A stretch of DNA of 64,000 nucleotides. Source: Chengkuizengella axinellae (GTDB lineage: Bacteria > Bacillota > Bacilli > Paenibacillales > KCTC-33759). The stretch is from the NCBI RefSeq assembly GCF_030730905.1, contig NZ_JAVAMP010000004.1:223226-287225 (forward strand). The letters run 5' to 3'. The notes under the pieces are model-generated. The model was not told the DNA's origin. It searched no databases and worked only from the letters and a program-made list of their open reading frames with translations. Below, one piece after another: positions 53,914 to 63,066 of this stretch. The translations under genes and the position numbers were made by a program. Numbering within the stretch: position 1 is the stretch's first letter; each line of letters starts with the position of its first letter.

Positions 53914-54483
53914 TTATCTCTCTTCCCATTCTTCTCGTAATACTCCCATTTTAATTGAGTCATAGTATTTTCCTTTAACGATCCTAGCTTTACGAATACA
54001 TCCTTCTTCAACCATGCCCACTTTTCTTGCTAGTCTGATCATCCGTTCGTTGCCTGACCATGTAGAGATACCTACTCGAGCCACATTCATATTCTCAAAA
54101 ATAAAATTTGTCCACATCTCGAAGGCATCAGTACCATATCCTCCTGACCAGTAATTTGAATCAAATATCACTAGACCATTGCAAAGCCAATTTGTCGTCT
54201 CGTCCACCCAATACCAACCAACTCGGCCAATCAGTTTGCCATCAGCTTCGATCACTAACTTGTTTCGTACTCGTTCAGTATTAACTCGATTGAGATGCTC
54301 CTGCTCCTGTATCAAAAATTGCTCATAACTCATAGGTTTTACATCATGATAAGGAGCATTCCATTTAAGATGTTCACGATCTTTAGCAAGATAGGTCCAA
54401 TCATAGATGGATTTTATATCATTTAAGGTTAAATCACGCAAGATTACTTTACTTCCAACAAGGTAAATCTCGTTTTGAGACAT
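53914..54483 (-). CDS. GNAT N-acetyltransferase (RimJ/RimL type)
   Basis: This 189-aa acetyltransferase has the GNAT core (VILRDLTLNDIKSIYDW, LIGRVGWYWVDE, GYGTDAFEMWTNFIFENM with the acetyl-CoA loop, and RLARKVGMVEEGCIRKA). It lies between an ATP-grasp ligase and a racemase. It may acetylate a biosynthetic intermediate or the finished product as self-protection. Confidence 0.87.
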   Translation of the reverse strand: MSQNEIYLVGSKVILRDLTLNDIKSIYDWTYLAKDREHLKWNAPYHDVKPMSYEQFLIQEQEHLNRVNTERVRNKLVIEADGKLIGRVGWYWVDETTNWLCNGLVIFDSNYWSGGYGTDAFEMWTNFIFENMNVARVGISTWSGNERMIRLARKVGMVEEGCIRKARIVKGKYYDSIKMGVLREEWEER

Positions 54484-54511
54484 AGAATCATCCTTTCTTT
54501 ATCTTCATCTG

Positions 54512-55702
54512 TTAAACAATTCCAATATCTTCCCACATTAACTGGTCACGATACCATTTATCTAAAAACTTAAGTTTCTCTAATAGTCCATGACTGGTAT
54601 TATCCGTAATTACGAATCCAGCCACTCGTTCTATGCTCCGATTAGGATTATCATAGGACATTCCTTCTTTTCCTGATTTTACATATTTTTTCACCCAATT
54701 GAAGGGAATGCTCTCAGGTAGAAAAATTAATTTTGCTTTTTGAGGTGGAATTAGAAGCCACCCACTCAATTCTTTAGGAACTGGAGTCCCTCTTGATTCA
54801 TTCAATTCACATAAATGACGCAGCCAATACCTGCTCATGTCCACATCAAAAGCATGTTGAACCGTCTCAAGAATATATCCTCCTCCAATGCGGCTTGCAA
54901 TTTCACAAAAAACGAATTCATCCTGAGTTGTATGGTAGACTTCTAAATGATATGCAGTTATGTTTGGTGTAGGATAAAAGCTCAACACCTTATAAAAATA
55001 ATCACTGAGACGTTGATACATAATTTCATCGGGATGAAGTTGATAGCTTCCCAAACTCTTACTTTCTGTAAAGGCTAAGCAACCATTTATATATTTGGAT
55101 ATGGAAAGAATAACTGTTTCATCATTTTTTATAAGTGCATCAACATGATACATCTCACCTGCAATGTATGATTCAACCATTAGATTGTGTTCCCACGGTT
55201 TTTTAGCAAATTCAATTAATTCTTCCTTGTTATGTAAGATATTAAGGTTAACAGAAGCAGCTCCATCCCTTGGCTTAACTACGACTGGATAGCCGTGCTG
55301 TTCAATGAACTCTAACAATTCATAAAAGGTTGCAAGCGGTCGATAAAAAGGAAGTATTAGTTCATCTTTAAGGTAATTTTTCATCAACACTTTATCTCGA
55401 AAAGCGATTGCACTAGCCTCAGATTGACCCGGAATACCTAAGTGGTCTCGTAAACGACCTGCAAGTACTAGGTCAAATTCATCTTCTGCCACTATTGAAG
55501 TAAAAAAATAGGTCTGATGTAGTTCTATTGCACGAAGTTCTGCATAAAAAGCATTTGACATATCTTCTATAAGTTCAAAATATAAAAATTGATCAGAGTC
55601 AGGTAGTGGATGGGAGCTTAACACAACCAATTTGTCTACTACCTCAGGAAACAGTTCAGAATATAAATATTTCTTATAGTTATTAATTATCAAAATACTC
55701 AC
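54512..55702 (-). CDS. ATP-grasp ligase 3
   Basis: This 396-aa ATP-grasp ligase starts at a GTG (55702) that overlaps the MFS stop as GTGA, after GGAGGTAATA. Motifs are PVVVKPRDGAASVNLNIL, ESYIAGEMYHVDALI and FCEIASRIGGGYILE. It is a close paralogue of the plus-strand ligase at 61789 (KPVDGSGAEFVNFI, EKYISGDLYHVDGMV, FCEIASRIGGGRIGE). Duplication and divergence would give ligases for successive steps or for different amino acids. Confidence 0.87.
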   Translation of the reverse strand: MSILIINNYKKYLYSELFPEVVDKLVVLSSHPLPDSDQFLYFELIEDMSNAFYAELRAIELHQTYFFTSIVAEDEFDLVLAGRLRDHLGIPGQSEASAIAFRDKVLMKNYLKDELILPFYRPLATFYELLEFIEQHGYPVVVKPRDGAASVNLNILHNKEELIEFAKKPWEHNLMVESYIAGEMYHVDALIKNDETVILSISKYINGCLAFTESKSLGSYQLHPDEIMYQRLSDYFYKVLSFYPTPNITAYHLEVYHTTQDEFVFCEIASRIGGGYILETVQHAFDVDMSRYWLRHLCELNESRGTPVPKELSGWLLIPPQKAKLIFLPESIPFNWVKKYVKSGKEGMSYDNPNRSIERVAGFVITDNTSHGLLEKLKFLDKWYRDQLMWEDIGIV

Positions 55703-56922
55703 ACTATTACCTCCATTTCTATCTTTCTTACATTTCTTGTTTGATATGCCACCATATAGCATCCTGCACTAATCAAAAAAACGAGAGAACAAATAATTAA
55801 CATAATAGCAGCAGAATAATTGTCCAATAAAAACATACCGAAGGCTGGCCCCAGTGAAATTCCCAAAGAAGTTACACTTCGAAAACCAAAATAAGTACTT
55901 TTCGTTTGTTCAGAGGATAAGTCTAAAGTGCTTTGTTGAACACCAATGAACGAAATTAGTTCACCAAAGGTTAGTACAATAATTGCTATAACATAGATCC
56001 AGATAGATTCAATTTGAAAAATGGTATAAGCCAGCGCTCCAAAGAGTGATGCTATTGTTAGGAGTATGTATGGATTCCTATTTTCCAACACTTTTGTTAA
56101 TTTAATTTGCAGACCAATAACCATGATGGTATTAATGATGATTAAAAATGAGTACAATCGAATACCATTTGACTCCCAATTGTATTCCATAAAGATAGGA
56201 AAGGTTGTGGTAAGTTGAAAAAATGCCATGTTAAATAGAATTCCTCCTAGTGTAATCCACAATAAGACACGGTCACGATAAATAAGCGCAAAGGATTGTC
56301 CAAGTCCAAGTTTCTCTTTAACATCTAATGTACTAAAAGTTCTAGCAAACCCAGCAGGTTTTTGAATACAAAAAAATATAAGAAGAAATAAAATTCCAGT
56401 CATAGTAGCAGTGAAATATAATGGGGCTGGACTGTTAAGTTCAATCAATAAGGACCCTAATAGCATTCCCAGTACATAACCTGAATTAAAAGCAGTCTGA
56501 TCATAGCTGAGTATTTTCATCCTTATTTCAGATTTGACAAGATCAGTTAATATAGATCTGGCTACTGGATTAAATGCAATTCGAGAAAAACCACATATTG
56601 CATTAATCATAATTAATACCCAAAAATGGGTAGTGAGAGTTAGTCCGATAGTAGATACAATTGTGACCAAAAGTGTTATTAGCATAATCTCTTTCTTTCC
56701 ATATCGATCAGCCAAATACCCTCCAATAATTCCCCCAAAAATACCCATAAAAGGAGAAATTCCTACAATGATTCCAATTTCCGATAATGAAAGATTGCTA
56801 TTTCTACTCAAAAATATACTTAAAAAAGGGATCATTGCAGAGTTTGCGGCTCCTACAAGAAAGCTACCAAAAATTAAAATAAATATTGGTGAAAAAAAAT
56901 TCAATTTAGGAATGAATTTCAT
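55699..56922 (-). CDS. MFS transporter 2 of the biosynthetic region
   Basis: This 407-aa protein has about 12 membrane helices, with the MFS loop 2-3 motif GGYLADRYGKKEIM. It is the first gene of the five-gene minus-strand operon MFS - ATP-grasp - GNAT - racemase - RibD-like. Export of the product or of a toxic intermediate is likely. Confidence 0.88.
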   Translation of the reverse strand: MKFIPKLNFFSPIFILIFGSFLVGAANSAMIPFLSIFLSRNSNLSLSEIGIIVGISPFMGIFGGIIGGYLADRYGKKEIMLITLLVTIVSTIGLTLTTHFWVLIMINAICGFSRIAFNPVARSILTDLVKSEIRMKILSYDQTAFNSGYVLGMLLGSLLIELNSPAPLYFTATMTGILFLLIFFCIQKPAGFARTFSTLDVKEKLGLGQSFALIYRDRVLLWITLGGILFNMAFFQLTTTFPIFMEYNWESNGIRLYSFLIIINTIMVIGLQIKLTKVLENRNPYILLTIASLFGALAYTIFQIESIWIYVIAIIVLTFGELISFIGVQQSTLDLSSEQTKSTYFGFRSVTSLGISLGPAFGMFLLDNYSAAIMLIICSLVFLISAGCYMVAYQTRNVRKIEMEVIV

Positions 56923-57473
56923 ATTAACCTCTCCTTCCTTATAATGTGTTAAATGTTACAATAAGCTCTTTCCATCTCACTTTTTTAAATAATTTATTCC
57001 ATTGTATTACATGAATAAGGTAAAAACATATTGGGAAAATTCTATTACATTTCCGAAATACGTTTATTCATTTATTTCTATTAAGATATAAATTCATTTT
57101 TATTTAAGTTTATAAATTCCCTTTCTCTTTTTGACTTTCATTTACTAATATTAAATCCCAACAAACCTCTCTACCTGATACTTCTTGGGTAAAGTATTCA
57201 TTATCTTTGTATATTTGGATCATCTCGCTTTATTTCATTTATCAAATCACATTCATTTAATTTATTTGTATATTTATGGATATTTATTATTATTTTTACA
57301 TTATAATTTACATTTTTTTATCCCAATACATAATGATGTTTAGATAAGTTAATATATTTCTGCAGGAGGTTCTAAAATTAAGCACAATGTTTTTTTAGAA
57401 AAAAACTCTAATAAAGATATTTATAAATACTATAAACCTATGGATATATTATAAATATGGTGGAGGGATCACT
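56923..57473. other. 551-base divergent control region
   Basis: This gap separates two divergent operons (MFS leftwards, kinase rightwards). The right part holds a plausible promoter (TTTACA 57307-57312, CATAAT 57329-57334, 16 bases apart) and then a small open frame with a strong ribosome binding site (see 57377-57454). The left part is AT-rich and holds no clear copy of the 55-base block found before the other two operons. Confidence 0.55.
57377..57454 (+). CDS. Possible 25-aa leader peptide with ATT start
   Basis: GCAGGAGG lies 8 bases before an ATT that opens 25 codons (KHNVFLEKNSNKDIYKYYKP, then MDIL) and ends at TAA just before the kinase ribosome binding site. No ATG, GTG or TTG is available in frame. 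It may be a leader peptide that regulates the kinase operon, a further small substrate, or a chance frame after a stray ribosome binding site. Confidence 0.3.
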   Translation: MKHNVFLEKNSNKDIYKYYKPMDIL

Positions 57474-58391
57474 TTGTTAATAACAAAAACACAAATAAAA
57501 ACGGTTCGGATTGGGGTCGGGAAGTCATTTGGAACCTTTGGAGAATTATTGCAGGGGGCTCTTCCAGGTCAGGTTGATTTCCTCGTAACTTTTCCTATCA
57601 AATGTTACTCTTTTGCTAAATTTGTCTCTGATCCTGAGTTAAATGTGATTACCGTCTTTCCTGCTTCAAAACGCAAATCACAAAGATTGGTAAAAATGAT
57701 ATTGGATTATTATCATCTCCCCCTTGGTGGACGGTTAGAATTAGAAAGTAATATTCCAGTAGGGAAAGGATTAGCCAGCTCTTCTGCAGACTTGGTGGCA
57801 ACAGCTCGTGCTATTTCCAATTGCTTTAATCTCAATTTATCCAACAATTTACTACAACAATTTTTAATGAAGCTGGAACCGACAGATGGTGTCATGTATC
57901 AAGGGATTTGCAGCTTTAAGCATAAAAAAGTAGAGTTAATAGAATTTTATAGAAGCTCATTACCACTTACTGTTGTAGGAATAGATGAAGGAGGTATTGT
58001 GGATACAATCCAATTTAATAAGCTACCAAAGAAATACAACATACATAAGCAATTAGAATATGAACAATTACTTTCTAATATGAAAATTGCTTTGAAACAT
58101 AGAGACTTAAAAACTATTGGAAGAATTGCTACTCGAAGTACAGTGCTAAATCAAGAGATACGGCCTAAAAAATACCTTAATGAATGCTTGGAGATAAGTA
58201 ATAAATTTGGTGGACTTGGTATAATCACATCTCACAGTGGGACTTGCATAGGGATATTACTCGATTCTACAGATAAGTTGTTTAATAACAAGGTCAATAA
58301 AATATCTAAGTCACTTCAAAATCTAACAGATGAAGTTATGATATATCATTCTTGGCAAGAAAAAGAGGAGGTCCCATGGCATGATTTCTAA
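57474..58391 (+). CDS. GHMP kinase, L-threonine kinase (PduX)-like
   Basis: This 305-aa GHMP kinase starts at TTG after GGTGGAGGG. Motifs are GTFGELLQGAL near the start and PVGKGLASSSADLVATARA (the glycine-rich ATP loop) near residue 98, then SGTCIGIL late. PduX of this family phosphorylates L-threonine on oxygen. The gene overlaps the next, a cysteine-synthase-like enzyme, by 11 bases, so an O-phospho amino acid is probably handed to it. Confidence 0.8.
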   Translation: MLITKTQIKTVRIGVGKSFGTFGELLQGALPGQVDFLVTFPIKCYSFAKFVSDPELNVITVFPASKRKSQRLVKMILDYYHLPLGGRLELESNIPVGKGLASSSADLVATARAISNCFNLNLSNNLLQQFLMKLEPTDGVMYQGICSFKHKKVELIEFYRSSLPLTVVGIDEGGIVDTIQFNKLPKKYNIHKQLEYEQLLSNMKIALKHRDLKTIGRIATRSTVLNQEIRPKKYLNECLEISNKFGGLGIITSHSGTCIGILLDSTDKLFNNKVNKISKSLQNLTDEVMIYHSWQEKEEVPWHDF

Positions 58392-59445
58392 TTCAATAGT
58401 AGATACAATTGGACGTACCCCACTGGTTAGATTACGTGGAGACAACAAAATCGTTGGACAGCTCTATGCCAAGATGGAAATGTTAAATCCTTTTGGCATG
58501 AAGGATCGTGTAGCCAAAAAAATAATACTCGAAGCGAAGAAAACAGGTATTTTAAAAGAGGGAACCCCAATCATAGAGAGTTCATCGGGAACAATGGCAT
58601 GTGGAGTAGCACTTGTTGGAACTCTACTTGGACATGAGGTTCATATTGTTACTGACCCTAGAATTGATCCTATTACTATGGCTAAGTTAAAATCTCTCGG
58701 TTGTCATGTTCATGTGGTCGATAAAATGGGGCATCAGGGTTGGCAAAGTGCAAGATTAGAACTTCTTTCTCAATTAATGGATGAGCTCCCCAACGCCTTT
58801 TGCCCTCGGCAGTATGAAAATCCTAATAACCCCAAAGCTTATGAAGAACTGTCCAATGAATTAATTCATGATTTGGGGGATGTTGATATACTCATAGGGG
58901 CTGTAGGAAGTGGTGGTTCTTTGTCTGGAAGTGCCAAAGCCTTAAAGAAATATAATGCCGATTTGAAAGTAATTGCGGTAGATAGTACCGGTAGTGTCAT
59001 TTTCGGACAACCCGATAGAGCAAATCGTTTACAAGGGGGGCTTGGCAATAGTTTAATAGCTCCTAACGTACAATATTCTGTTATGGATGAGATTCACTGG
59101 CTTAATGATCAAGAGGCATTCACTGCCACATTGGAATTAGCTTGTAAAGAAAAAATATTTGCTGGCAATAGCTCCGGTTCCGTTTACGCTGTAGCACGTT
59201 GGATTGCAAGACAGGTTTCAGCTGAAACAAAAATTGTAGCCATATTCCCAGATCGAGGTGATCGCTACACGAATACAATCTACAATGAAGCCTATCGTAA
59301 ATCGAACGGTATTAGAAGACAGCTTCCATCCGCACCCATCCGTATTGAAGCTCCTAGCGTTGTTGAATCCTGGTCTTACCTAACTATCTCAGATGTCATA
59401 GAACATCAACAGCTTGTAGTTAAAGATGTAGTACATGCTTTATAA
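58381..59445 (+). CDS. Cysteine-synthase-like PLP enzyme (O-phospho-amino-acid beta-replacement)
   Basis: This 354-aa fold-type II PLP enzyme has the PLP lysine K41 in LNPFGMKDRVAKK, the substrate loop ESSSGTMACG and the phosphate loop GAVGSGGSLSG. It resembles CysK/CysM and SbnA, which replace O-acetyl or O-phospho groups on Ser. Next to a Thr/Ser-type kinase it likely uses O-phospho-Thr or O-phospho-Ser with ammonia, an amino acid or sulfide, giving for example 2,3-diaminobutyrate or diaminopropionate. This pathway reading is inferred from context. Confidence 0.85.
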   Translation: MISNSIVDTIGRTPLVRLRGDNKIVGQLYAKMEMLNPFGMKDRVAKKIILEAKKTGILKEGTPIIESSSGTMACGVALVGTLLGHEVHIVTDPRIDPITMAKLKSLGCHVHVVDKMGHQGWQSARLELLSQLMDELPNAFCPRQYENPNNPKAYEELSNELIHDLGDVDILIGAVGSGGSLSGSAKALKKYNADLKVIAVDSTGSVIFGQPDRANRLQGGLGNSLIAPNVQYSVMDEIHWLNDQEAFTATLELACKEKIFAGNSSGSVYAVARWIARQVSAETKIVAIFPDRGDRYTNTIYNEAYRKSNGIRRQLPSAPIRIEAPSVVESWSYLTISDVIEHQQLVVKDVVHAL

Positions 59446-59490
59446 TAATCAATTTTTTTAATATTAATAAACATAATAGGGGGAATTGAA

Positions 59491-60492
59491 GTGAATATTC
59501 TTATCGTTGTTAGCTCATTTCGTGAGGTAGATCAGGCATATATTATAAATGGTTTTTTAAATAAAGGTGTTAAAGTAGATCTTGTTGGTGTAAATTCTTT
59601 AACAACTCGAGAATATAAAGTGTTTGGAGATGTTTTGGAAATCACAGATAAAATGGATCAGCCATATGGAAATCCCAAAGGGGAAGTTGCTCATAAATCA
59701 TTAGAAACCTATGATCTAATTTGGGTAATGAACCAACCCCATCATAATATCGCTCAAGATGTTTGGCAAATTCTTTGGATGCTCTCAAAACGTGTACCGT
59801 TTGTCAATAGTGTTGAAGGAATGCTCTTTTTAAACAATAAAAATAATTTAGGTGCTATCGTACCGAAGGAACATTTAATCGAAAACTACGCTGCTAACTC
59901 CTATGATCAGCTATGGTCAATTTATGAGAAGAAAAGTAAGGAGAAATGGGTACTCAAGCCAACTAATGCTGGCTGCGGAGAAGATGTATACACTCTCTTT
60001 CCAAATGAATCTAACGTAAAAACCATTATGCAATCAATGACAGGTAATGCAATGTCTCAATCTATTATAACGAAAGATGTTGGTCTGATTGGCCTTCAGA
60101 ACAAATATTGCTTAATTCAGAAATATATTCCAGAAGTAAAAGAGCTTGGAGACAAACGAGTTATTTTAGCAGGAGGAAAAGTAATTTGCCAGTACAGAAG
60201 AATCATGCCAGAAAATGATCATCGTTCCCACGATTTCCATGGTGGCAGCATAGCAGAATACACCCTCACTTCCGAAGAACAATCCTTTTGTGAAATGTTG
60301 GCAAAGAGATTACTAGATAATGGAATATCTTTTGTTGGGATCGATATGTCTTATCCATATTTGTTGGAATTCAATATCGTAAATCCAGGTGGAGTAGAGA
60401 GTGTCGAAAGTGTGACAGGTATTGACCATACTGATGAGGTCATCGAAGCAATTCTTAATGCTTGCTTAAATAAATCTAACTCTATTTTATAA
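59491..60492 (+). CDS. ATP-grasp ligase 4 (glutathione-synthetase-like)
   Basis: This 333-aa protein is shorter than the other ligases and of the GshB/RimK type: KWVLKPTNAGCGEDVY (ATP lysine), YCLIQKYIPEVKELGDKRVIL and the metal motif LLEFNIVNPGG. The start is a GTG after AGGGGGAATTGAA. It follows the cysteine-synthase-like gene by 45 bases. GshB-type ligases join an amino acid or small acid to another through an acyl-phosphate. Confidence 0.83.
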   Translation: MNILIVVSSFREVDQAYIINGFLNKGVKVDLVGVNSLTTREYKVFGDVLEITDKMDQPYGNPKGEVAHKSLETYDLIWVMNQPHHNIAQDVWQILWMLSKRVPFVNSVEGMLFLNNKNNLGAIVPKEHLIENYAANSYDQLWSIYEKKSKEKWVLKPTNAGCGEDVYTLFPNESNVKTIMQSMTGNAMSQSIITKDVGLIGLQNKYCLIQKYIPEVKELGDKRVILAGGKVICQYRRIMPENDHRSHDFHGGSIAEYTLTSEEQSFCEMLAKRLLDNGISFVGIDMSYPYLLEFNIVNPGGVESVESVTGIDHTDEVIEAILNACLNKSNSIL

Positions 60493-60521
60493 AAACACAT
60501 TGGAGAAAGGAAGAAATCAAT

Positions 60522-61787
60522 ATGAGTAAACATATTGTTATCGTTGAGGCTACTACATCTGGTTCAGGTTTAGAAGTTGTGAAAAGTGCATGTGAAACAG
60601 GGCTTTACGTAAGTTTTGTGTCCAAAGACCCTCAGCGATACATGAAAGGTGAAGAGGAATCAAGTATTTTAAAAAAAGTGGAGAACTTGATTACTGCTGA
60701 TTCAAATAGTGTGAGTGCTTTAAAAGTAACGATAAAACAATTAAACGAATTGCATACTGTAGATGGTATTATTTGTTTGACAGATGGTCATATCGAAACG
60801 GTCTCTCGAGTTGCTCGTGATTTAAGTTTGAATTTCATGAATCCTGAGGCGGTCTCTATTGCTAGGAATAAAGATCAGACTCGTTTAGTGTGTGAAGAAA
60901 ATCGTATTCCAATTCCAAAATTCCAAATCGTTGATGATGTTGAAACAGCATGTGAAATCGCTAAAAAATGGGGTTATCCATGCATAATAAAATCATCACG
61001 AGGAACAGGTAGTGCACAAGTATTCTTATGCCGTAATCAAGAGGAACTTTTATCTAAATTTTCGATTATCCATGAGAAGAAAGAGCTTACAAGCGGGTTA
61101 ATACTTCTTGAAGAATTTGTTTGTGGGCCACTCTATAGTATAGAAGGAATTACATACGATGGTAAAACGACTTTCCTTGGCATTACTGATCGAATGATGG
61201 GAGCTCTCCCTCACTTTGTAGAAATAGCTGACTCCTTTCCAGTACAATTAGAACCAAATATGTTTGAAAAGGTAAAGAAAGTTATTGGTAAACTACATGA
61301 AGCAATCGGTGTTGATTATGGTATGACTCATACTGAATTTATATTGACTGAAAATGGACCAGTAATTGTTGAAATGAATCCACGTTTGGGAGGTGGGATG
61401 ATTGGTCCTATGATCTCGGAAAGTTACGATATTGATATTTACAAACAAATTATTAATATTGCCATTGGAAAAGCCCCTATCATCCCTGACAATCCTATTG
61501 CTGGTGCCTCTGAATATTTCATATATTCCACTCGTGAAGGAGTAGTCAGTCAAATCAAAGGAGAAGAACTAGCTAAAAAGTATCCAGGGGTGCAAAAAGT
61601 AGTAATTACCGCAAAATCTGGTGACATGATCACCTCGCCAACTGATTTCCGCGGTGAAATTGGCTATCTATGGACAGTCGGATCTAATGCAGAAATGGCT
61701 GCAGCTAATTGTCGTTCTGCAGCAGGAGCAATATCAGTTGATTTTGTTGTAAGTAATGACATAAGAGTACAGGAAGGTACAAGCTAA
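60522..61787 (+). CDS. ATP-grasp ligase 5
   Basis: This 421-aa ATP-grasp ligase has PCIIKSSRGTGSAQVFLC, EEFVCGPLYSIEGI, THTEFILTENGPVIVEMN and PRLGGGMIGPMI. It belongs to the BacD/carbamoyl-phosphate-synthetase-like group and pairs by sequence with the minus-strand ligase at 46625. GGAGAAAGGA precedes the ATG. It is followed one base later by another ATP-grasp gene. Confidence 0.87.
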   Translation: MSKHIVIVEATTSGSGLEVVKSACETGLYVSFVSKDPQRYMKGEEESSILKKVENLITADSNSVSALKVTIKQLNELHTVDGIICLTDGHIETVSRVARDLSLNFMNPEAVSIARNKDQTRLVCEENRIPIPKFQIVDDVETACEIAKKWGYPCIIKSSRGTGSAQVFLCRNQEELLSKFSIIHEKKELTSGLILLEEFVCGPLYSIEGITYDGKTTFLGITDRMMGALPHFVEIADSFPVQLEPNMFEKVKKVIGKLHEAIGVDYGMTHTEFILTENGPVIVEMNPRLGGGMIGPMISESYDIDIYKQIINIAIGKAPIIPDNPIAGASEYFIYSTREGVVSQIKGEELAKKYPGVQKVVITAKSGDMITSPTDFRGEIGYLWTVGSNAEMAAANCRSAAGAISVDFVVSNDIRVQEGTS

Positions 61788-61788
61788 A

Positions 61789-63009
61789 ATGCCATCAATT
61801 ATTATTTTAAATAAATCAACAAACAGCATCTTCCCCTATGATCAGTGGCTGAATACATCTGATAAAGAACTTATTTTACTGAATGCAGAAGAATCTGTTG
61901 CCGATTACCAAGACAAGGAATACCTCAAGATCGAAACATTCAAAGATTATAATAATAATGATGAAGTCGAGAACCGAGTACTAGATCTAGCTAAAGAACA
62001 TAACATTGAAAGACTTATCTCTGTCTCAGAATACGATTTAGTGCGAGCAGGACGTTTACGTGATCAATTATGTCTTCAAGAAGGACAAACTGAGAAAAGC
62101 GCTCTTGCCTTTCGTGATAAAACGGTGATGAAAAGAATAGCACATGAGGGAGGAGTAGCTGTTCCACCATTCCAACTTATCACTTCTTGGGAGGATATAA
62201 ATAAATTTATTCTGGAGTACGGTTATCCTGTAGTATTGAAGCCTGTTGATGGTAGTGGGGCAGAGTTTGTCAACTTTATTGATAATGAAGATGATTTGTC
62301 CAGTTTCAAAACAAAGTATAAACAGCTATCATCTAATTATGAAATTGAAAAGTATATATCTGGTGATCTATATCACGTTGATGGCATGGTACTAAATGGA
62401 GAAATAATACTCTGTTGGTCCTTTCGTTATATCGATGGGTGCTCACTTCGTTCTAGAGTGATTGGAAGCTATATGTTGGACATTAATGATCCATTAAAAC
62501 ACCGTTTAGTTGAGTTTGTTACCCATATACTAAATGTGTTGCCTACCTCAGAATATACACCCTTTCACGCGGAAGTGTTCCACACACCAGAGGATAAATT
62601 GATTTTCTGTGAAATTGCAAGTCGGATTGGTGGTGGAAGGATTGGTGAAATGATCCACCAATCCTTTGGAATCAACCCTCGTGAATTTTGGGTAAAATTA
62701 CAAGGTGGAGTACCAATAGAGAAAACCTTTAAGCAAAAACCTACTAAATATTCTGGTCAAATAATGATAAAAAGTAAAGAAGGCCGGTGCACCTGCTTGC
62801 CACAAAAAAAAGCACCAAGCTGGGTAGTAGAGTCAACTATTAAAGTTCAGTTAGGAAAGGTGTACAAGGAGGCAAAACACACCATGGATTATATTGCTAC
62901 ATTTGTTGTTTGTGGAGAAACAGTTCAACAAGTTATTGATCGACTAGATGAAGTAAAAATATGGTTTGAAAATGAATGTAGTTGGGAGCTCACTGAAAGA
63001 AACTTATGA
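61789..63009 (+). CDS. ATP-grasp ligase 6
   Basis: This 406-aa ATP-grasp ligase has PVVLKPVDGSGAEFVNFI, EKYISGDLYHVDGMV and FCEIASRIGGGRIGEMI. It is a paralogue of the ligase at 54512-55702. It starts one base after the previous stop (TAAAATG), so the two are translationally coupled. It is the last gene of the plus-strand operon kinase - PLP enzyme - three ATP-grasp ligases. Confidence 0.87.
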   Translation: MPSIIILNKSTNSIFPYDQWLNTSDKELILLNAEESVADYQDKEYLKIETFKDYNNNDEVENRVLDLAKEHNIERLISVSEYDLVRAGRLRDQLCLQEGQTEKSALAFRDKTVMKRIAHEGGVAVPPFQLITSWEDINKFILEYGYPVVLKPVDGSGAEFVNFIDNEDDLSSFKTKYKQLSSNYEIEKYISGDLYHVDGMVLNGEIILCWSFRYIDGCSLRSRVIGSYMLDINDPLKHRLVEFVTHILNVLPTSEYTPFHAEVFHTPEDKLIFCEIASRIGGGRIGEMIHQSFGINPREFWVKLQGGVPIEKTFKQKPTKYSGQIMIKSKEGRCTCLPQKKAPSWVVESTIKVQLGKVYKEAKHTMDYIATFVVCGETVQQVIDRLDEVKIWFENECSWELTERNL

Positions 63010-63066
63010 TAGATAACAATTCTTCAATCATTTTATTGTAAATTGACCGTTGCACCAAAAATATAT

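Noticed and set aside
56923..57000. Third copy of the 55-base promoter block before the MFS/ATP-grasp operon
   Set aside because: Only a short ACATTTAACA match is present without the -35/-10 spacing, so a copy cannot be claimed.
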